From: Portunus trituberculatus
Taxonomy: Eukaryota > Arthropoda > Malacostraca > Decapoda > Portunidae
Direction: 5' to 3'
NCBI RefSeq assembly: GCF_017591435.1
Contig: NC_059301.1
Coordinates: 6,271,060 to 6,335,059, forward strand
DNA length: 64,000 nucleotides
This document shows positions 46,697 through 63,237 of this stretch, piece after piece. A model generated the notes under the pieces. The model had not been told where the DNA came from, made no database searches, and worked only from the letters and a program-made list of their open reading frames with translations. Position numbers and translations under genes: made by a program. How positions within the stretch are numbered: the first letter of the stretch is position 1; each line of letters begins with the position of its first letter.

Positions 46697-47528
46697 GGTC
46701 TTTTATGTTTGGAGGTCGCCACTAATTTCTAACCAAATTTTCATCATTAGTACAGTTTTTGGTGCTGAATACGAATATGACATTCATTTTCTCGAGAAAT
46801 GAAAGATTGGCGTAGTGGCGGCGAGTGGAGATGAGGCACACATCTGAAAAGATTAGGTTAGGTTAGGTTAGGTAAGGTTAGGTTATAGGTTAGGTTAGGT
46901 TAGGTTAGGTTAGGTTAGGTTAGGTTAGGTTAGGTTAGGTTAGGTTAGGTTAGGTTAGCTTAGGGTAACTCACCTCTCTTAGATAATTCTTGAAATCAAC
47001 TGTAGTAGCGCGACATATCCTCAATTCGTCCTCACAGTATTTAATGCTGGAATACTCTTTTGCCCACGAATAAATTAACACGATCATTTTCTTCAATGGA
47101 ATGGTACTGCCATCAAGCCAAGTGTTTTTTCTCACTGAAACTTTATCACGGCAAGCTCTCTTGTAACACATCCACGATACACTTTCGTTTCTATTATTAA
47201 TTATCATTTGAGGTTTCTTTTTTTATATGATATTAAAGTAATGCAGAAATTTAACAGCGTCTTCTTCGGTCAAAATATTGGTAAATAACCACTGCAAGTT
47301 CTACTTCACATCCATCTTGTCCACGGTCGTCTCAAACGTGCCGCGTGACACCCGACTGTGTATTGTTGCGCCCGTTAATTACTATTGCATCAATTAATGC
47401 GCGTCGCAAGGTAGTGCGCATTAAATCCTTTTTTTGTGCAACTATCTTTCATTTCTCGAGAAAATTAATGTCATATTCGTATTCAGCACCAAAAACTGTA
47501 TTAATGATGAAAATTTGGTTCAAAATTA
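46697..47528 (-). mobile_element. Merlin/IS1595-like element, inverted copy, truncated
   Basis: Same element as 40246-41142 in reverse. Its far end is cut inside the inverted repeat (after TTGGTTCAAAATTA) at the junction with copy B. The transposase exon (47207-46974) reads MCYKRACRDKVSVRKNTWLD and ends NYLRE with an intact GTGAGT donor. The CCTAA intron is at 46844-46973 and the acceptor is TTTTCAG. Confidence 0.82.
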
Positions 47529-47589
47529 CATCCTAATCCAACCTTGGAGTCCCTTTCTGGGGAGAGGAACAGAAATGTCCCCAGGTCGG

Positions 47590-48290
47590 ACTTGTTTTTT
47601 TTATTTATTTTTTTATGACCTATAGTGCCTGTAGGCACACTTGAAGAGTATATCTGGGAAACGATGTTAAGCTTCTGCCAGTTAGTGGCGCAGGCAATTT
47701 TAATCATAGTGGAACCCATATTAGGACCCATCTCACCTTCTCTAACTTTTTCTTCTTTAACTACTGCAACATCTACTATCTTAGATCTAATTTTCAATCT
47801 GTAGAACACCACCTCTCCTCTACTAAACCTCATTTTCTTCTCCTCACCGAAACACAGCTATCTGAGGCTTCTGACAGTAGCCTATTCTGTGTTTCCTCCT
47901 ACTTTCTCTGTCCTCATTTTCGTTCCAAAGCTGGATGTTGCGTCTTTGTGCGCAACGCTCTTAAATCTTCCAAGTTTTCCACCATCTAGTTGCTGTTCAA
48001 TAGTCACTCTCTAGCTAAATCTATATGTGCTGTCTATCTCTTCCATAACTCCTCTGACGAGAGTAAATTCTTTGACTATTTAACTTCCAAAGTGGAGCAT
48101 ATTCTATCCTTCTACCCTTTCGTGGAGATCTCCATCCTTGGAGATTTAAATCTTCACCAGCTTTGATTGTCTATCTCTCAATGACCTTGGCTTCCACCAC
48201 CTCTTCACTCTCGTCACTATCCTCATCCAAACCATAACTACACAAGTTATCCTTACGTTGCTATTATTCCAACTCATCTGTCTCATATAC
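47590..48290 (+). pseudogene. LINE endonuclease fragment, copy B (uninterrupted)
   Basis: Frame SVEHHLSSTKPHFLLLTETQ to VEISILGDLNLHQ with one stop at the TAG after SKFSTI. The point corresponding to the LTR insertion in copy A is AATAGTCACTCTCTAGC at 47999, with a single TCAC. Confidence 0.85.
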
Positions 48291-48339
48291 GAGTATGTTT
48301 AGCAAAGCGTGGTTTTGCGAGATAGCTTATTTTTTTTGT

Positions 48340-48564
48340 TTATTCAGTGGTAGCTTCCTTGAAAGCATTCGTCACGGCCGCCGAAGCGGACACTGCGGTG
48401 AATTTGGCGAGGTCTAGTACAAGCACTGCTGCTATTTCTCTTGTCAATGTACTACTTGTTTCTCTAGTTTCCCTTCCTTTTACATCTATAGGTATGTCTT
48501 TGAACCCTTCTTCCACATTTTCCTTCACGCTTTCCTCGATATTCAAGGAGGGAAAGGATACCAT
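48340..48564 (-). CDS. Small conserved ORF, copy B
   Basis: Predicted protein identical to the copy A version. Start at 48564 in CACCATGG. Unknown function, with the same strand ambiguity (a plus frame overlaps). Confidence 0.35.
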   Translation of the reverse strand: MVSFPSLNIEESVKENVEEGFKDIPIDVKGRETRETSSTLTREIAAVLVLDLAKFTAVSASAAVTNAFKEATTE

Positions 48565-48814
48565 GGTGGTGCAGTACAACAATGTTAGTTCATTTTATGT
48601 GCCTACTTGGGAGTAACAGACTTTGTATTACTTCTAAGGAGTGACGGAAGAAGTAAATATATATGTTATTAGTAAATAAATAAATCCAATGGTAAAGGTT
48701 TAACTACACACCATAAGGTTTTAAACCACTTTTAAGTGTTATGGACTGCAAATTAAATTCTTATGTTTCAAGGTATATTGTTTGTTACATGTGCATTTGT
48801 GGTCAATAAATATG

Positions 48815-48862
<48 letters not shown>
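48815..48862. repeat. (TATC)n array, copy B
   Basis: About 12 units, more than in A or C. Confidence 0.93.
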
Positions 48863-48863
<1 letters not shown>

Positions 48864-49070
48864 GCCAGGTTTAGTTCTCACAAGTCAAGCTTATTTACCT
48901 TATTTTCTTGGTATGTAGTACTTTTCTCTTGCCACAAACACATCTAGCAGAATGGGCAGACCTCTGATATTCCGTAGGTTAGTCGTTAGGTGGTTAGAAT
49001 ACCACACTTATCGAGAGACGGTCGATATAAAGCAGGAGCTGTCTGGAAGTTTACAGTCAAGGTCTGTATA

Positions 49071-49409
<339 letters not shown>

Positions 49410-49648
49410 GATCTTTTATGTTTGGTGGTCGCCAATAATTTTGAACCAAATTTTCATCATTAATACAGATTTTGGTGCTGAATACGAATATGACATTAAT
49501 TTTTTCGAGAAATGAAAGATAGTTGCACAAAAAAAGGATTTAATGCGCACTACCTTGCGACGCGCATTAATTGATGCAATAGTAATTAACGAGCGCAACA
49601 ATACACAGTCAGGTGTCACGCGGCACGTTTGTGACGACCGTGGACAAG

Positions 49649-50155
49649 ATGGATGTGAAGTACAACTTGCAGTGGTTATTTACCAATATTTTGACGGAAG
49701 AAGACGCTGTTAAATTTCTGCATTACTTTAATATCATATAAAACATGAAACCTCAAATGATAATTAATAATAGAAACGAAAGTGTATCGTGGATGTGTTA
49801 CAAGAGAGCTTGCCGTGATAAAGTTTCAGTGAGAAAAAACACTTGGCTTGATGGCAGTACCATTCCATTGAAGAAAATGATCGTGTTAATTTATTCGTGG
49901 GCAAAAGAGTATTCCAGCATTAAATACTGTGAGGACGAATTGAGGATATGTCGCGCTACTACAGTTGATTTCAACAATTATCTAAGAGAGGTGAGTTAAC
50001 CTAACCTAACCTAACCTAACCTAACCTAACCTATAACCTAACCTTACCTAACCTAACATTACTTTACCTAACCTAACCTATCCTAATCTTTTCAGATGTG
50101 TGCCTCATCTCCACTCGCCGCCACTACGCCAATCTTTCATTTCTCGAGAAAATGA
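49649..50155 (+). pseudogene. Merlin-like transposase N-terminal part, copy B
   Basis: Start MDVKYNLQWLFTNIL, in-frame TAA after FNII, then MCYKRACRDKVSVRKNTWLD and IPLKKMIVLIYSWAKE to NYLRE at 49990. A consensus donor GTGAGT (49991) and acceptor CTTTTCAG (ending 50095) bound the CCTAA block. Joining gives LRE-MCASSPL, in phase, and the frame ends at 50155 within the inverted repeat. About 15 nt with the KRCKKK cysteine are deleted relative to copy A. Confidence 0.75.
49991..50095 (+). repeat. CCTAA repeat as candidate intron, copy B
   Basis: 105 bp, GTGAGTTAACCTAACC...CCTAATCTTTTCAG, the shortest of the four and with good splice signals on both sides. Confidence 0.88.
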
Positions 50156-50241
50156 ATGTCATATTCGTATTCAGCACCAAAAACTGTACTAATGATGAAA
50201 ATATGGTTAGAAATTAGTGGCGACCTACAAACATAAAAGAC

Positions 50242-51200
<959 letters not shown>

Positions 51201-51812
51201 ATGAAAATGAATGTTTACATGTTTTACATGTCTTTCGTGATGGTGGTTGCCTCCGTTGCTGGGGCCAAGCTCCCCGGCAGGGGAGGCAACATGGAGGCGC
51301 TGGCACTCCAGGTGAAGAGAGGCCAGCGCCTCTGGGAAGACCTGCAGGAGGAGCGCCTGTTGTCTGCACGGCAGCGGGTGCTGCTGGAGGACGAGAGGGA
51401 AATACAAGATGGTGAGTTAACGCCGCTGCACCAGCAGGTGCAGCGGCTGGAAAAAGATCTCGTCCTCCAGCAGCAAAGAGCCAGCGCCGTGCAACAACAG
51501 GTTGACTCTCTCCTGCAGGGTCTTCTCCTCGAAAGGCAGGAGGCGGCGGACTTCCTGCATCAGCAGGCCTCAGCCGCTGATCAGGCTTTCCGCCGCCTCT
51601 GCCTTTCACTGATGCGGGGCAAAGGGGACATGTCCAACCTTTGCCGTGAGGCAGTGTTGGATGTGTCCCCGGAGCTGGCCGAGTTGCTGCGCCAGCAGGC
51701 GCACCAGCTCGGCCAGCCTAAGCCCCGCAGAGAGAGGTGGACGCTCACCAAGGTGGCGATGGTGGTGGTCGGCTTCGTGGTGACGGTCACGATTGTCTGG
51801 CGCCTTTGGTGA
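51201..51812 (+). CDS. Signal-peptide, coiled-coil, membrane-anchored protein (copy B, 203 aa)
   Basis: Same architecture as 42238-42858. Differences cluster: signal peptide MKMNVYMFYMSFVMVVASVA, EDLQEERLL, REIQDGELTP, then TLTKVAMVVVGF at the membrane span and an earlier end (RLW instead of RLGEPE, from a base change that brings TGA into frame). The coiled-coil middle is identical to copy A. The frame is fully open. Role unknown. Confidence 0.85.
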   Translation: MKMNVYMFYMSFVMVVASVAGAKLPGRGGNMEALALQVKRGQRLWEDLQEERLLSARQRVLLEDEREIQDGELTPLHQQVQRLEKDLVLQQQRASAVQQQVDSLLQGLLLERQEAADFLHQQASAADQAFRRLCLSLMRGKGDMSNLCREAVLDVSPELAELLRQQAHQLGQPKPRRERWTLTKVAMVVVGFVVTVTIVWRLW

Positions 51813-51929
51813 GCCAGAGTGACGCACCTCCTGGCTCTCCTAGGTGCCAAGACATCGTGACCACCGCCACCACCACCACCACCCACCAACACTCGCCACC
51901 ATACTGGAGCACCAACCGTCCATCTCACA

Positions 51930-53255
51930 TACAATCCGCCGCCACCAAACATAGCCATCCATCCGCCGCCTCCAAACAAATTTGTCCATCCGCCGCCACT
52001 AAACATAGCCATCCATCCGCCACCAAACAAATCCGTCCATCCGCCGCCACCATACAAATCCGTCCATCCGCCGCCACCAAACATAGCCATCCATCCGCCA
52101 CCAGACAAATCCGTCCATCCGCCGCCACCAAACAAATCCGTCCATCCGCCGCCACCAAACATAGCCATACATCCGCCACCAGACAAATCCGTCCATCCGC
52201 TGCCACCAAACAAATCCGTCCATCCGCCGCCACCAAACATAGCCATCCATCCGCCACCAGACAAATCCGTCCATCCGCCGCCACCAAACAAATCCGTCCA
52301 TCCGCCACCACCAAACAAATCCGTCCATCCTCCACCACCAAACAAATCCGTCCATCCGCCGCCACCATACAAATCCGTCCATCCGCCACCAAACAAATCC
52401 GTCCATCCATCCGCCACCAAACAAATCCGTCCATCCGCCACCAAACAAATCCGTCCATCCGCCGCCACCAAACATAGCCATCCATCCGCCACCAAACAAA
52501 ATCCGCCACCAAACCGTCCACCAAACATAGCCATCCATCCGCCACCAAACAAATCCGTCCATCCGCCGCCTCCAAACATATCTGTCCATCCGCCACCACT
52601 AAACATAGCCATCCATCCGCCACCAAACAAATCCGTCCATCCGCCGCCACCATACAAATCCGTCCATCCGCCGCCACCAAACATAGCCATCCATCCGCCA
52701 CCAGACAAATCCGTCCATCCACCGTCACCAAACATATCCGTCCATCCTCCGCCACCAACCAAATCCGTCCATCCGGCGCCACTAAACATAGCCATCCATC
52801 CGCCACCAAAAAAATCCATCAATCCGCCGCCAACAAACAAACCCATCCATCCACCACCAAACAAATCCGTTCATCCGCCACCAAACAAATCCGTCCATCC
52901 GCCACCAAACAAATCCGTCCATCCGCCACCACCAAACAAATCCGTCTATTCGCCGCCACCAAACATCCGTCCATCCGCCACCAAACAAATCCATCCATCC
53001 GCCGCCACCAAACAAACCCGTCCATCCGCCACCAAACAAATCCGTCCATCCGCCGCCACCAAACATAGCCATCCATCCGCCACCAAACAAATCCATCCAT
53101 CCGCCACCAAACAAATCCGTCCATCCGCAGCCACCAAACATACCCATCCATCTCCCGCCACCAAACATAGCCATCCATCTCCCGCCACCAAACAAATCCG
53201 TCCATCCGCCGCCACCAAACAAATCTGATCCGCAGCCACCAAACATCCCAATCCG
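51930..53255. repeat. 24-bp minisatellite, copy B
   Basis: Richer in variant units (CATAGCCATCC, CCAGACAAATCC, CTCCCGCC) and higher-order patterns of 3-4 units than copies A and C. Confidence 0.97.
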
Positions 53256-53727
53256 CCATCCACCAACCCTCACTCCTTCCTCTCTTCCTCTTTTTTTCTT
53301 TTTTTTCTCTCTCTTTTCTGCGTCCATTCATTGTAGTGTGTTGTATTCGTCTTCACTCCATTTTTCTTTCAATTGTATTTCTTGTCTTATAATTGGAAAT
53401 ATTATAAAGCTTTTTCATTTTTTTTACTCTGTGGTGGCGTAGGTGACTAAAGAATTGTCCCAGATACGAGTAAAGGAAAGCCCTACTGACACTTCAGGCA
53501 TTAACCACATTCAGAGCTACAGAGTTGACTTAATTCCTCAAGACCGCGATATATTTTCCTTTTAATAGTGACCAAGGTTAAGGAAACTCGTTAAACCTCT
53601 ACACTGCCACCTGTTGATTGCATTAAAAACTTTTCATCATGTAAAGATTTTGCATAAAGGAAGAAATTTGTGTTCTTACATGTTAAAGCATTTTTCATAT
53701 AGTTTCAGGATAAGCGGTCTAGAAAAA

Positions 53728-53730
<3 letters not shown>
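53256..53730. other. Downstream flank of the gene, copy B
   Basis: Matches 44251-44724. No ORF or RNA gene seen. Confidence 0.45.

Positions 53731-53820
<90 letters not shown>
53731..53820. repeat. (GT)n array
   Basis: Tail of the minus-strand SINE that follows. Confidence 0.96.
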
Positions 53821-54369
<549 letters not shown>

Positions 54370-56462
54370 CATCTAGTTGTATTCACCTAGTTGTAATTTT
54401 ACAGGGCCTGGGTATCATACTCGTGTGGCCCCGTCTCCATATCTACACACATCCAACTTTCCTTTAAAACTATGCACACTCCTCGCTGACACCACCTCCT
54501 CACTCAAACTATTCCACACCTCCACACATCTTTGTGGGAAACTATATTTCTTCACATCCTTCAAGCATATTCCCTTGGCTATCTTTTTACTATGCGATCT
54601 CGTAGTTCTATTTAAGTTTTCCTCTCTCAACATCATTTGCTCATTATTCACTTCATCCAGTCCGTTCAACAGTTTATATACCTATATTAAATCTCCTCTT
54701 TCTCTTCTTTGTTCCAAGGTAAGCAAATTCATTTCTTTTAATCTCTCCTCATAGGTCATTTCTGCCAATTCCGGAACCATTTTTGTTGCCATTCTCTGCA
54801 ATCTCTCCAACTTCCTTATATGCTTCTTTTTATAAGGGGACCAAACCACTCCAGCATATTCCAATCTTGGTCTAATTACCGTACTAATTAATTTCTTCAA
54901 CATATCTTTATCCATATAATGGAAGGCTAATCCAATATTTTTTTTATCAAATTATACGTTTCTCCAAACATCTTATCAATATGAGCCTCAAACTGTCCAT
55001 GGTCTTGTATTATCACTCCCAAATCCTTTTCCTTTTCCACCTTTTTCAACACTACTTCTTCACCCATCTTATATGACCCTCTTGGCCGTCTTCCACTCTT
55101 CTCCATCTCCATCACATGACTTTTGCTCAGATTAAATTCCATTTGCCACCTCTTGCTCCACTCTCAAATCTTATCCAGATCTGCCTGTAAAATTTCAATC
55201 TTCTTCACTCTTCACACACCTACACAACTTCGCATCATCCGCAAACAAATTAATATAACTGTTTACTCCCTCTGGCATGTCATTAATATATACAAGGAAA
55301 AGTATTGGTGCCAGCACTGAGCCTTGTGGGGCTCCACTCTCCACCACCAACCAGTCCGACTTTGCATCCCTTATTATCGTTCTCATCTCCCTTCATCTCA
55401 AGTAGTTTTCCATCCACTTTAACACTTTTCCTTTCAGTCCTCCATAAATCTCTAATTTCCATAGCAGTCTCTCGTGAGGTACCTTGTCAAAAGCTTTCTT
55501 TAAATCCAAATATACACAGTCCATCCATCCCTCTCTCTCTTGTATTTTGTCAACCACTCTTGAATAAAACCTCAGTAGATTTGTTACACATGACCTCCCT
55601 TTCCTAAAGCCAAATTGATGATCCGATAATAACTTATGATCCTCCAGGAACCGTATCCAATATTTCTTTATCACCCTCTCACAAATCTTACCGACCACAC
55701 TTGTTAGAGACACAGGTCTATAGTTAAGAGGCTCTTCCTTACTGCCTCCCTTATAAATGGGCACCACTTCAGCTCTTTTCCACTCTACTGGTACTTCCCC
55801 GGTTTCTAATGAACACCTTATAATATCATATAATGGATCAATCAATTCTACTCTACACTCCTTCAATAATTTTCCTGAAACTTCATCTGGTCCCATCGCT
55901 TTATCATCTTTAAGTTCCTCCAACATTTTATATAACTCCTTTTTAGGTATCTTAATGTCATCCATGTGCACATTTCCTTGTACATTCTGAGGCTTTACAA
56001 ACATTGTTTCTTTAGTAAATACTTGCTGAAACCTATTATTTAGCAATTCCGCTATATTCTTAGGGTCATCTACTATCCCTTGCTCTCCTTTTAATCTTTC
56101 AATGGACTCTCTCTTTTTAAGTTTACCATTTATAAACCTGTAAAACAATTTTGGATGTTCCTTACTCTTGTCTACAATATCTTTTTCAAATGTTCTTTCT
56201 TCCTCCCTCCTTACCCTCACACTCATTTCTCGCCACTCTATAATTCTCCTTATTTAGTATATTCCTGCTCTTTTTCCATCTTTTCCAAGCCATATCTCTC
56301 TTTTCCTTAGCCTTAACACAAGTTGCATTAAACCAATCCTTTCTTCCTTCCTCTCTCGGTTTATACTTTGGTACAAATTTCATAACTCCTTTATAATATT
56401 TCATAAAAATCTCATATTTTTTTTGCACTTCTCTGATTTGTAACATCTACTCCCAATCTAAT

Positions 56463-56466
<4 letters not shown>
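54370..56466 (-). pseudogene. LINE, 5' truncated: reverse transcriptase and 3' end
   Basis: Minus strand. 56446-56186 is the linker (KYEIFMKYYKGVMKFVPKY). 56226-55393 is the RT fingers and palm (DDKAMGPDEVSGKLL, LNYRPVSLTSVVGKICERVI, HQFGFRKGRSCVTNLLRF, VYLDLKKAFDKVPHERL with the first Asp). 55386-55195 has GAPQGSVLAPILFLVYINDM and the FADD box. 54915-54682 has PRLEYAGVVWSP. 54669-54415 is the C-terminal part ending WNSLSEEVV. The 3' end carries a repeated TACAACTAGGTGAATA-type tail. Frame breaks lie near 56210, 55390, 55190 and 54920. Endonuclease is absent because of the 5' truncation. Best preserved LINE in the window, jockey/CR1-like. Confidence 0.92.

Positions 56467-56513
<47 letters not shown>
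56467..56513. repeat. (GT)n array
   Basis: Tail of the next SINE, touching the truncated 5' end of the LINE. Confidence 0.96.
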
Positions 56514-57343
<830 letters not shown>

Positions 57344-57399
57344 ATTAATTACGTGCGTGGTGCAAGTAAGAGAGACTAAGAAGAAAAGAAGAAAATCAA

Positions 57400-58461
57400 A
57401 GAAATGTGGCCAAATACAGACCCCAAAGATATCTGAAACTATTGAAGGAAAGAAATGTTAACAATAGCAAGACTACACTAACACCAGAACACTTTTATCA
57501 TCACCTTGAGAAGTTGTCAGAAGATAATAATTCACTTGATGAACATGTAATGGATGCGGAAAGTGTTACTCATGAGGCAAGAGAAATGCAAATACTGAAT
57601 AATCCCATAACAGAAAATGAGATGTTGAAAGATATTGCAAACTAAAGAACGACAAAGCTTCTGGTTATGATAACATTGTTAATGAATATATCAGAGGCAC
57701 CAAAACTATTCTATATAAATTGTATGTTGTATTTCTAGTGGAATCCAAGATACAGGATATGTAGCAGAGGAATGGCGAGTAGGGGTTATTGTTCCCCCTT
57801 GTACATGAATAAAGGAGATGTTGACGAGCCACGTAACTGCACGGGTATAGCTTCACTAAGTTGCTGACACAATCTATTCTCGTCAATAATAAATGACAGG
57901 GTAAGACATTTTTCAAATAAACATAACGTTTTAAAAGAAAGGCAAGCGGGGATTAGGCAAGGTTATATTATCCTCGACTATATTTTTCTACTTAAGAGTT
58001 CTATTGCCTTGTTTTTATGGAAGAGGAAAAAAATGTTTTGGATCTTTATTGATTAAGGGAAGGCATTTCATGCAATATTGAGGGATGCACTTACAGTAGG
58101 TATAAGATGGTGAGATGGAATATTGGTGGTAAATTACTTAATGCTATTAGAAATATGTATATGAATATAAAATCATATGTAAATTTAAAAAAAAAGCATC
58201 GAACACTTTCATAAATAAAATTCCCTGCGCCACTAATGGGTGGAAGCTTAAGAGCGCTTCCAAAACTCTTCAAGTTACCTACAGGAGCTCTAGGCCTGGA
58301 CCAAAAGAAATGCACTAAAGGAGTAAGACAGGGTGAAAATCTGTTCCCACTCTTGTTTGCTCTACATGTGAATGATATTGAAGATTCTTTAATAGGATGC
58401 AGGTGGCCGGAGGAGGCAGTAGACACCTACCGAAACGATAATTTAGTCTCAGCTGGGCCTT
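57400..58461 (+). pseudogene. Second LINE type: reverse transcriptase fragment
   Basis: Plus-strand pieces in order: LLKERNVNNSKTTLTPEHFY and NPITENEMLKDIA (57406-57640), KLKNDKASGYDNIVNEYIRG (57640-57700), GYVAEEWRVGVIVP (57755), a KAFHAI palm A remnant (58060), and GVRQGENLFPLLFALHVNDI (58325-58380). These are the motifs of CR1/L2/Daphne-like LINE RT. Many stops and shifts. It ends at the left border of copy C. Confidence 0.85.
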
Positions 58462-58559
58462 GTAGCACTAATTTGTTCTAGATCACTTCTGATGTGAATG
58501 AGTTCAGGGGGTGCTCTGAACCTACCATTAAGGCTAGTTTTGATCTCACTCATCGTTTA

Positions 58560-58684
58560 CCATTGCATCTCACAACTGAAGGGGGCAGTCACAGCTTCCC
58601 TCTCACTCTCTCCTCTTCCTCACAAAACTACATGCATTCATTACACACTTCTCTCAATAAATAAAAAAAAAAAAAAAAAAAAAA
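58560..58684 (+). mobile_element. Retroelement 3' end with AATAAA and poly(A), copy C
   Basis: As at 31580-31712. The A-run is longer here. Confidence 0.65.
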
Positions 58685-58754
58685 ATGGTAACTCCTAATC
58701 CAACCTCGGAGTCACTTTCTGGGGAGAGGAACAGAAATGTCCCCAGGTCGGACT

Positions 58755-59455
58755 TGTTTTTTTTATTTATTTTTTTATGACCTATAGTGCCTGTAGGCAC
58801 ACTTGAAGAGTATATCTGGGAAACGATGTTCAGCTTCTGCCAGTTAGTGGCGCAGGCAATTTTAATCATAGTGGAACCCATATTAGGACCCATCTCACCT
58901 TCTCTAACTTTTTCTTCTTTAACTACTGCAACATCTACTATCTTAGATCTAATTTTCAATCTGTAGAACACCACCTCTCCTCTACTAAACCTCATTTTCT
59001 TCTCCTCACCGAAACACAGCTATCTGAGGCTTCTGACAGTAGCCTATTCTGTGTTTCCTCCTACTTTCTCTGTCCTCATTTTCGTTCCAAAGCTGGATGT
59101 TGCGTCTTTGTGCGCAACGCTCTTAAATCTTCCAAGTTTTCCACCATCTAGTTGCTGTTCAATAGTCACTCTCTAGCTAAATCTATATGTGCTGTCTATC
59201 TCTTCCATAACTCCTCTGACGAGAGTAAATTCTTTGACTATTTAACTTCCAAAGTGGAGCATATTCTATCCTTCTACCCTTTCGTGGAGATCTCCATCCT
59301 TGGAGATTTAAATCTTCACCAGCTTTGATTGTCTATCTCTCAATGACCTTGGCTTCCACCACCTCTTCACTCTCGTCACTATCCTCATCCAAACCATAAC
59401 TACACAAGTTATCCTTACGTTGCTATTATTCCAACTCATCTGTCTCATATACGAG
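58755..59455 (+). pseudogene. LINE endonuclease fragment, copy C (uninterrupted)
   Basis: Same as copy B. The empty LTR site AATAGTCACTCTCTAGC is at 59161. Confidence 0.85.
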
Positions 59456-59501
59456 TATGTTTAGCAAAGCGTGGTTTTGCGAGATAGCTTATTTTTTTTG
59501 T

Positions 59502-59726
59502 TTATTCAGTGGTAGCTTCCTTGAAAGCATTCGTCACGGCCGCCGAAGCGGACACTGCGGTGAATTTGGCGAGGTCTAGTACAAGCACTGCTGCTATTTC
59601 TCTTGTCAATGTACTACTTGTTTCTCTAGTTTCCCTTCCTTTTACATCTATAGGTATGTCTTTGAACCCTTCTTCCACATTTTTCTTCACGCTTTCCTCG
59701 ATATTCAAGGAGGGAAAGGATGCCAT
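59502..59726 (-). CDS. Small conserved ORF, copy C
   Basis: Two amino acid changes from copies A and B (MASFPS for MVSFPS; SVKKNVEEG for SVKENVEEG). Frame kept. Function unknown. Confidence 0.35.
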   Translation of the reverse strand: MASFPSLNIEESVKKNVEEGFKDIPIDVKGRETRETSSTLTREIAAVLVLDLAKFTAVSASAAVTNAFKEATTE

Positions 59727-59976
59727 GGTGGTGCAGTACAACAATGTTAGTTCATTTTATGTGCCTACTTGGGAGTAACAGACTTTGTATTACTTCTAAG
59801 GAGTGACGGAAGAGGTAAATATATATGTTATTAGTAAATAAATAAATCCAATGGTAAAGGTTTAACTACACACCATAAGGTATTCAACTGCTTTTAAGTG
59901 TTATGGACTAAAAATAAAATTTTTATGTTTCAAGGTTTATTGTTTGTTATATGTGCATTTGTGGTCAATAAATATG

Positions 59977-60008
<32 letters not shown>
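59977..60008. repeat. (TATC)n array, copy C
   Basis: Eight units. Confidence 0.93.
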
Positions 60009-60009
<1 letters not shown>

Positions 60010-60213
60010 GCCAGCTTTAGTTCTCACAAGTCAAGCTTATTTACCTTATTTTCTTGGTATGTAGTACTTTTCTCTTGCCACAAACACATCTAGCAGAATG
60101 GGCAGACCTCTGATATTCCGTAGGTTAGTCGTTAGGTGGTTAGAATACCACACTTATCGAGACGGTCGATATAAAGCAGGAGCTGTCTGAAGTTTACAGT
60201 CAAGGTCTGTATA

Positions 60214-62508
<2,295 letters not shown>

Positions 62509-63129
62509 ATGAAAATGAATGTTTACTTTTTCTACATGGCTTTCATGATGGTGGTTGCCTCCGTTGCCGGGGCCAAGCTCCCCGGCAGGGGAGGCAACAT
62601 GGAGGCGCTGGCACTCCAGGTGAAGAGAGGCCAGCGCCTCTGGGAAGACCTGCTGGAGGAGCGCCTGTTGTCTGCACGGCAGCGGGTGCTGCTGGAGGAC
62701 GAGAGGGAAAAAAAAGATGCTGAGTTAACGCCGCTGCACCAGCAGGTGCAGCGGCTGGAAAAAGATCTCGTCCTCCAGCAGCAAAAAGCCAGCGCCGTGC
62801 AGCACCAGGCTGACTCTCTCCAGCAGGGTCTTCTCCTCGAAAGGCAGGAGGCGGCGGATTTCCTGCATCAGCAGGCCTCAGCCGCTGATCAGGCTTTCCG
62901 CCGCCTCTGCCTTTCACTGATGCGGGGCAAAGGGGACATGTCCAACCTTTGCCGTGAGGCAGTGTTGGATGTGTCCCCGGAGCTGGCCGAGTTGCTGCGC
63001 CAGCAGGCGCACCAGCTCGGCCAGCCTAAGCCCCGCAGAGAGAGGTGGACAGGCACCAAGGTGGCGATGGTGGTGATTGGCTTCGTGGTGACGGTCACGA
63101 TTGTCTGGCGCCTCGGTGAGCCAGAGTGA
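62509..63129 (+). CDS. Signal-peptide, coiled-coil, membrane-anchored protein (copy C, 206 aa)
   Basis: Same architecture as 42238-42858, identical to it except for one cluster in the coiled coil (QQQKASAVQHQADSLQQG where A and B have QQQRASAVQQQVDSLLQG). Signal peptide, cysteines 134 and 148, membrane span 185-200 and tail RLGEPE are the same as in A. The clustering of changes, rather than a scatter, is the notable point. Role unknown. Confidence 0.85.
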   Translation: MKMNVYFFYMAFMMVVASVAGAKLPGRGGNMEALALQVKRGQRLWEDLLEERLLSARQRVLLEDEREKKDAELTPLHQQVQRLEKDLVLQQQKASAVQHQADSLQQGLLLERQEAADFLHQQASAADQAFRRLCLSLMRGKGDMSNLCREAVLDVSPELAELLRQQAHQLGQPKPRRERWTGTKVAMVVIGFVVTVTIVWRLGEPE

Positions 63130-63237
63130 CGCACCTCCTGGCTCTCCCAGGTGCCAAGACATCGTGACCACCGCCACCACCACCACCACCCACCAACACT
63201 CGCCACCATACTGGAGCACCAACCGTCCATCTCACAC

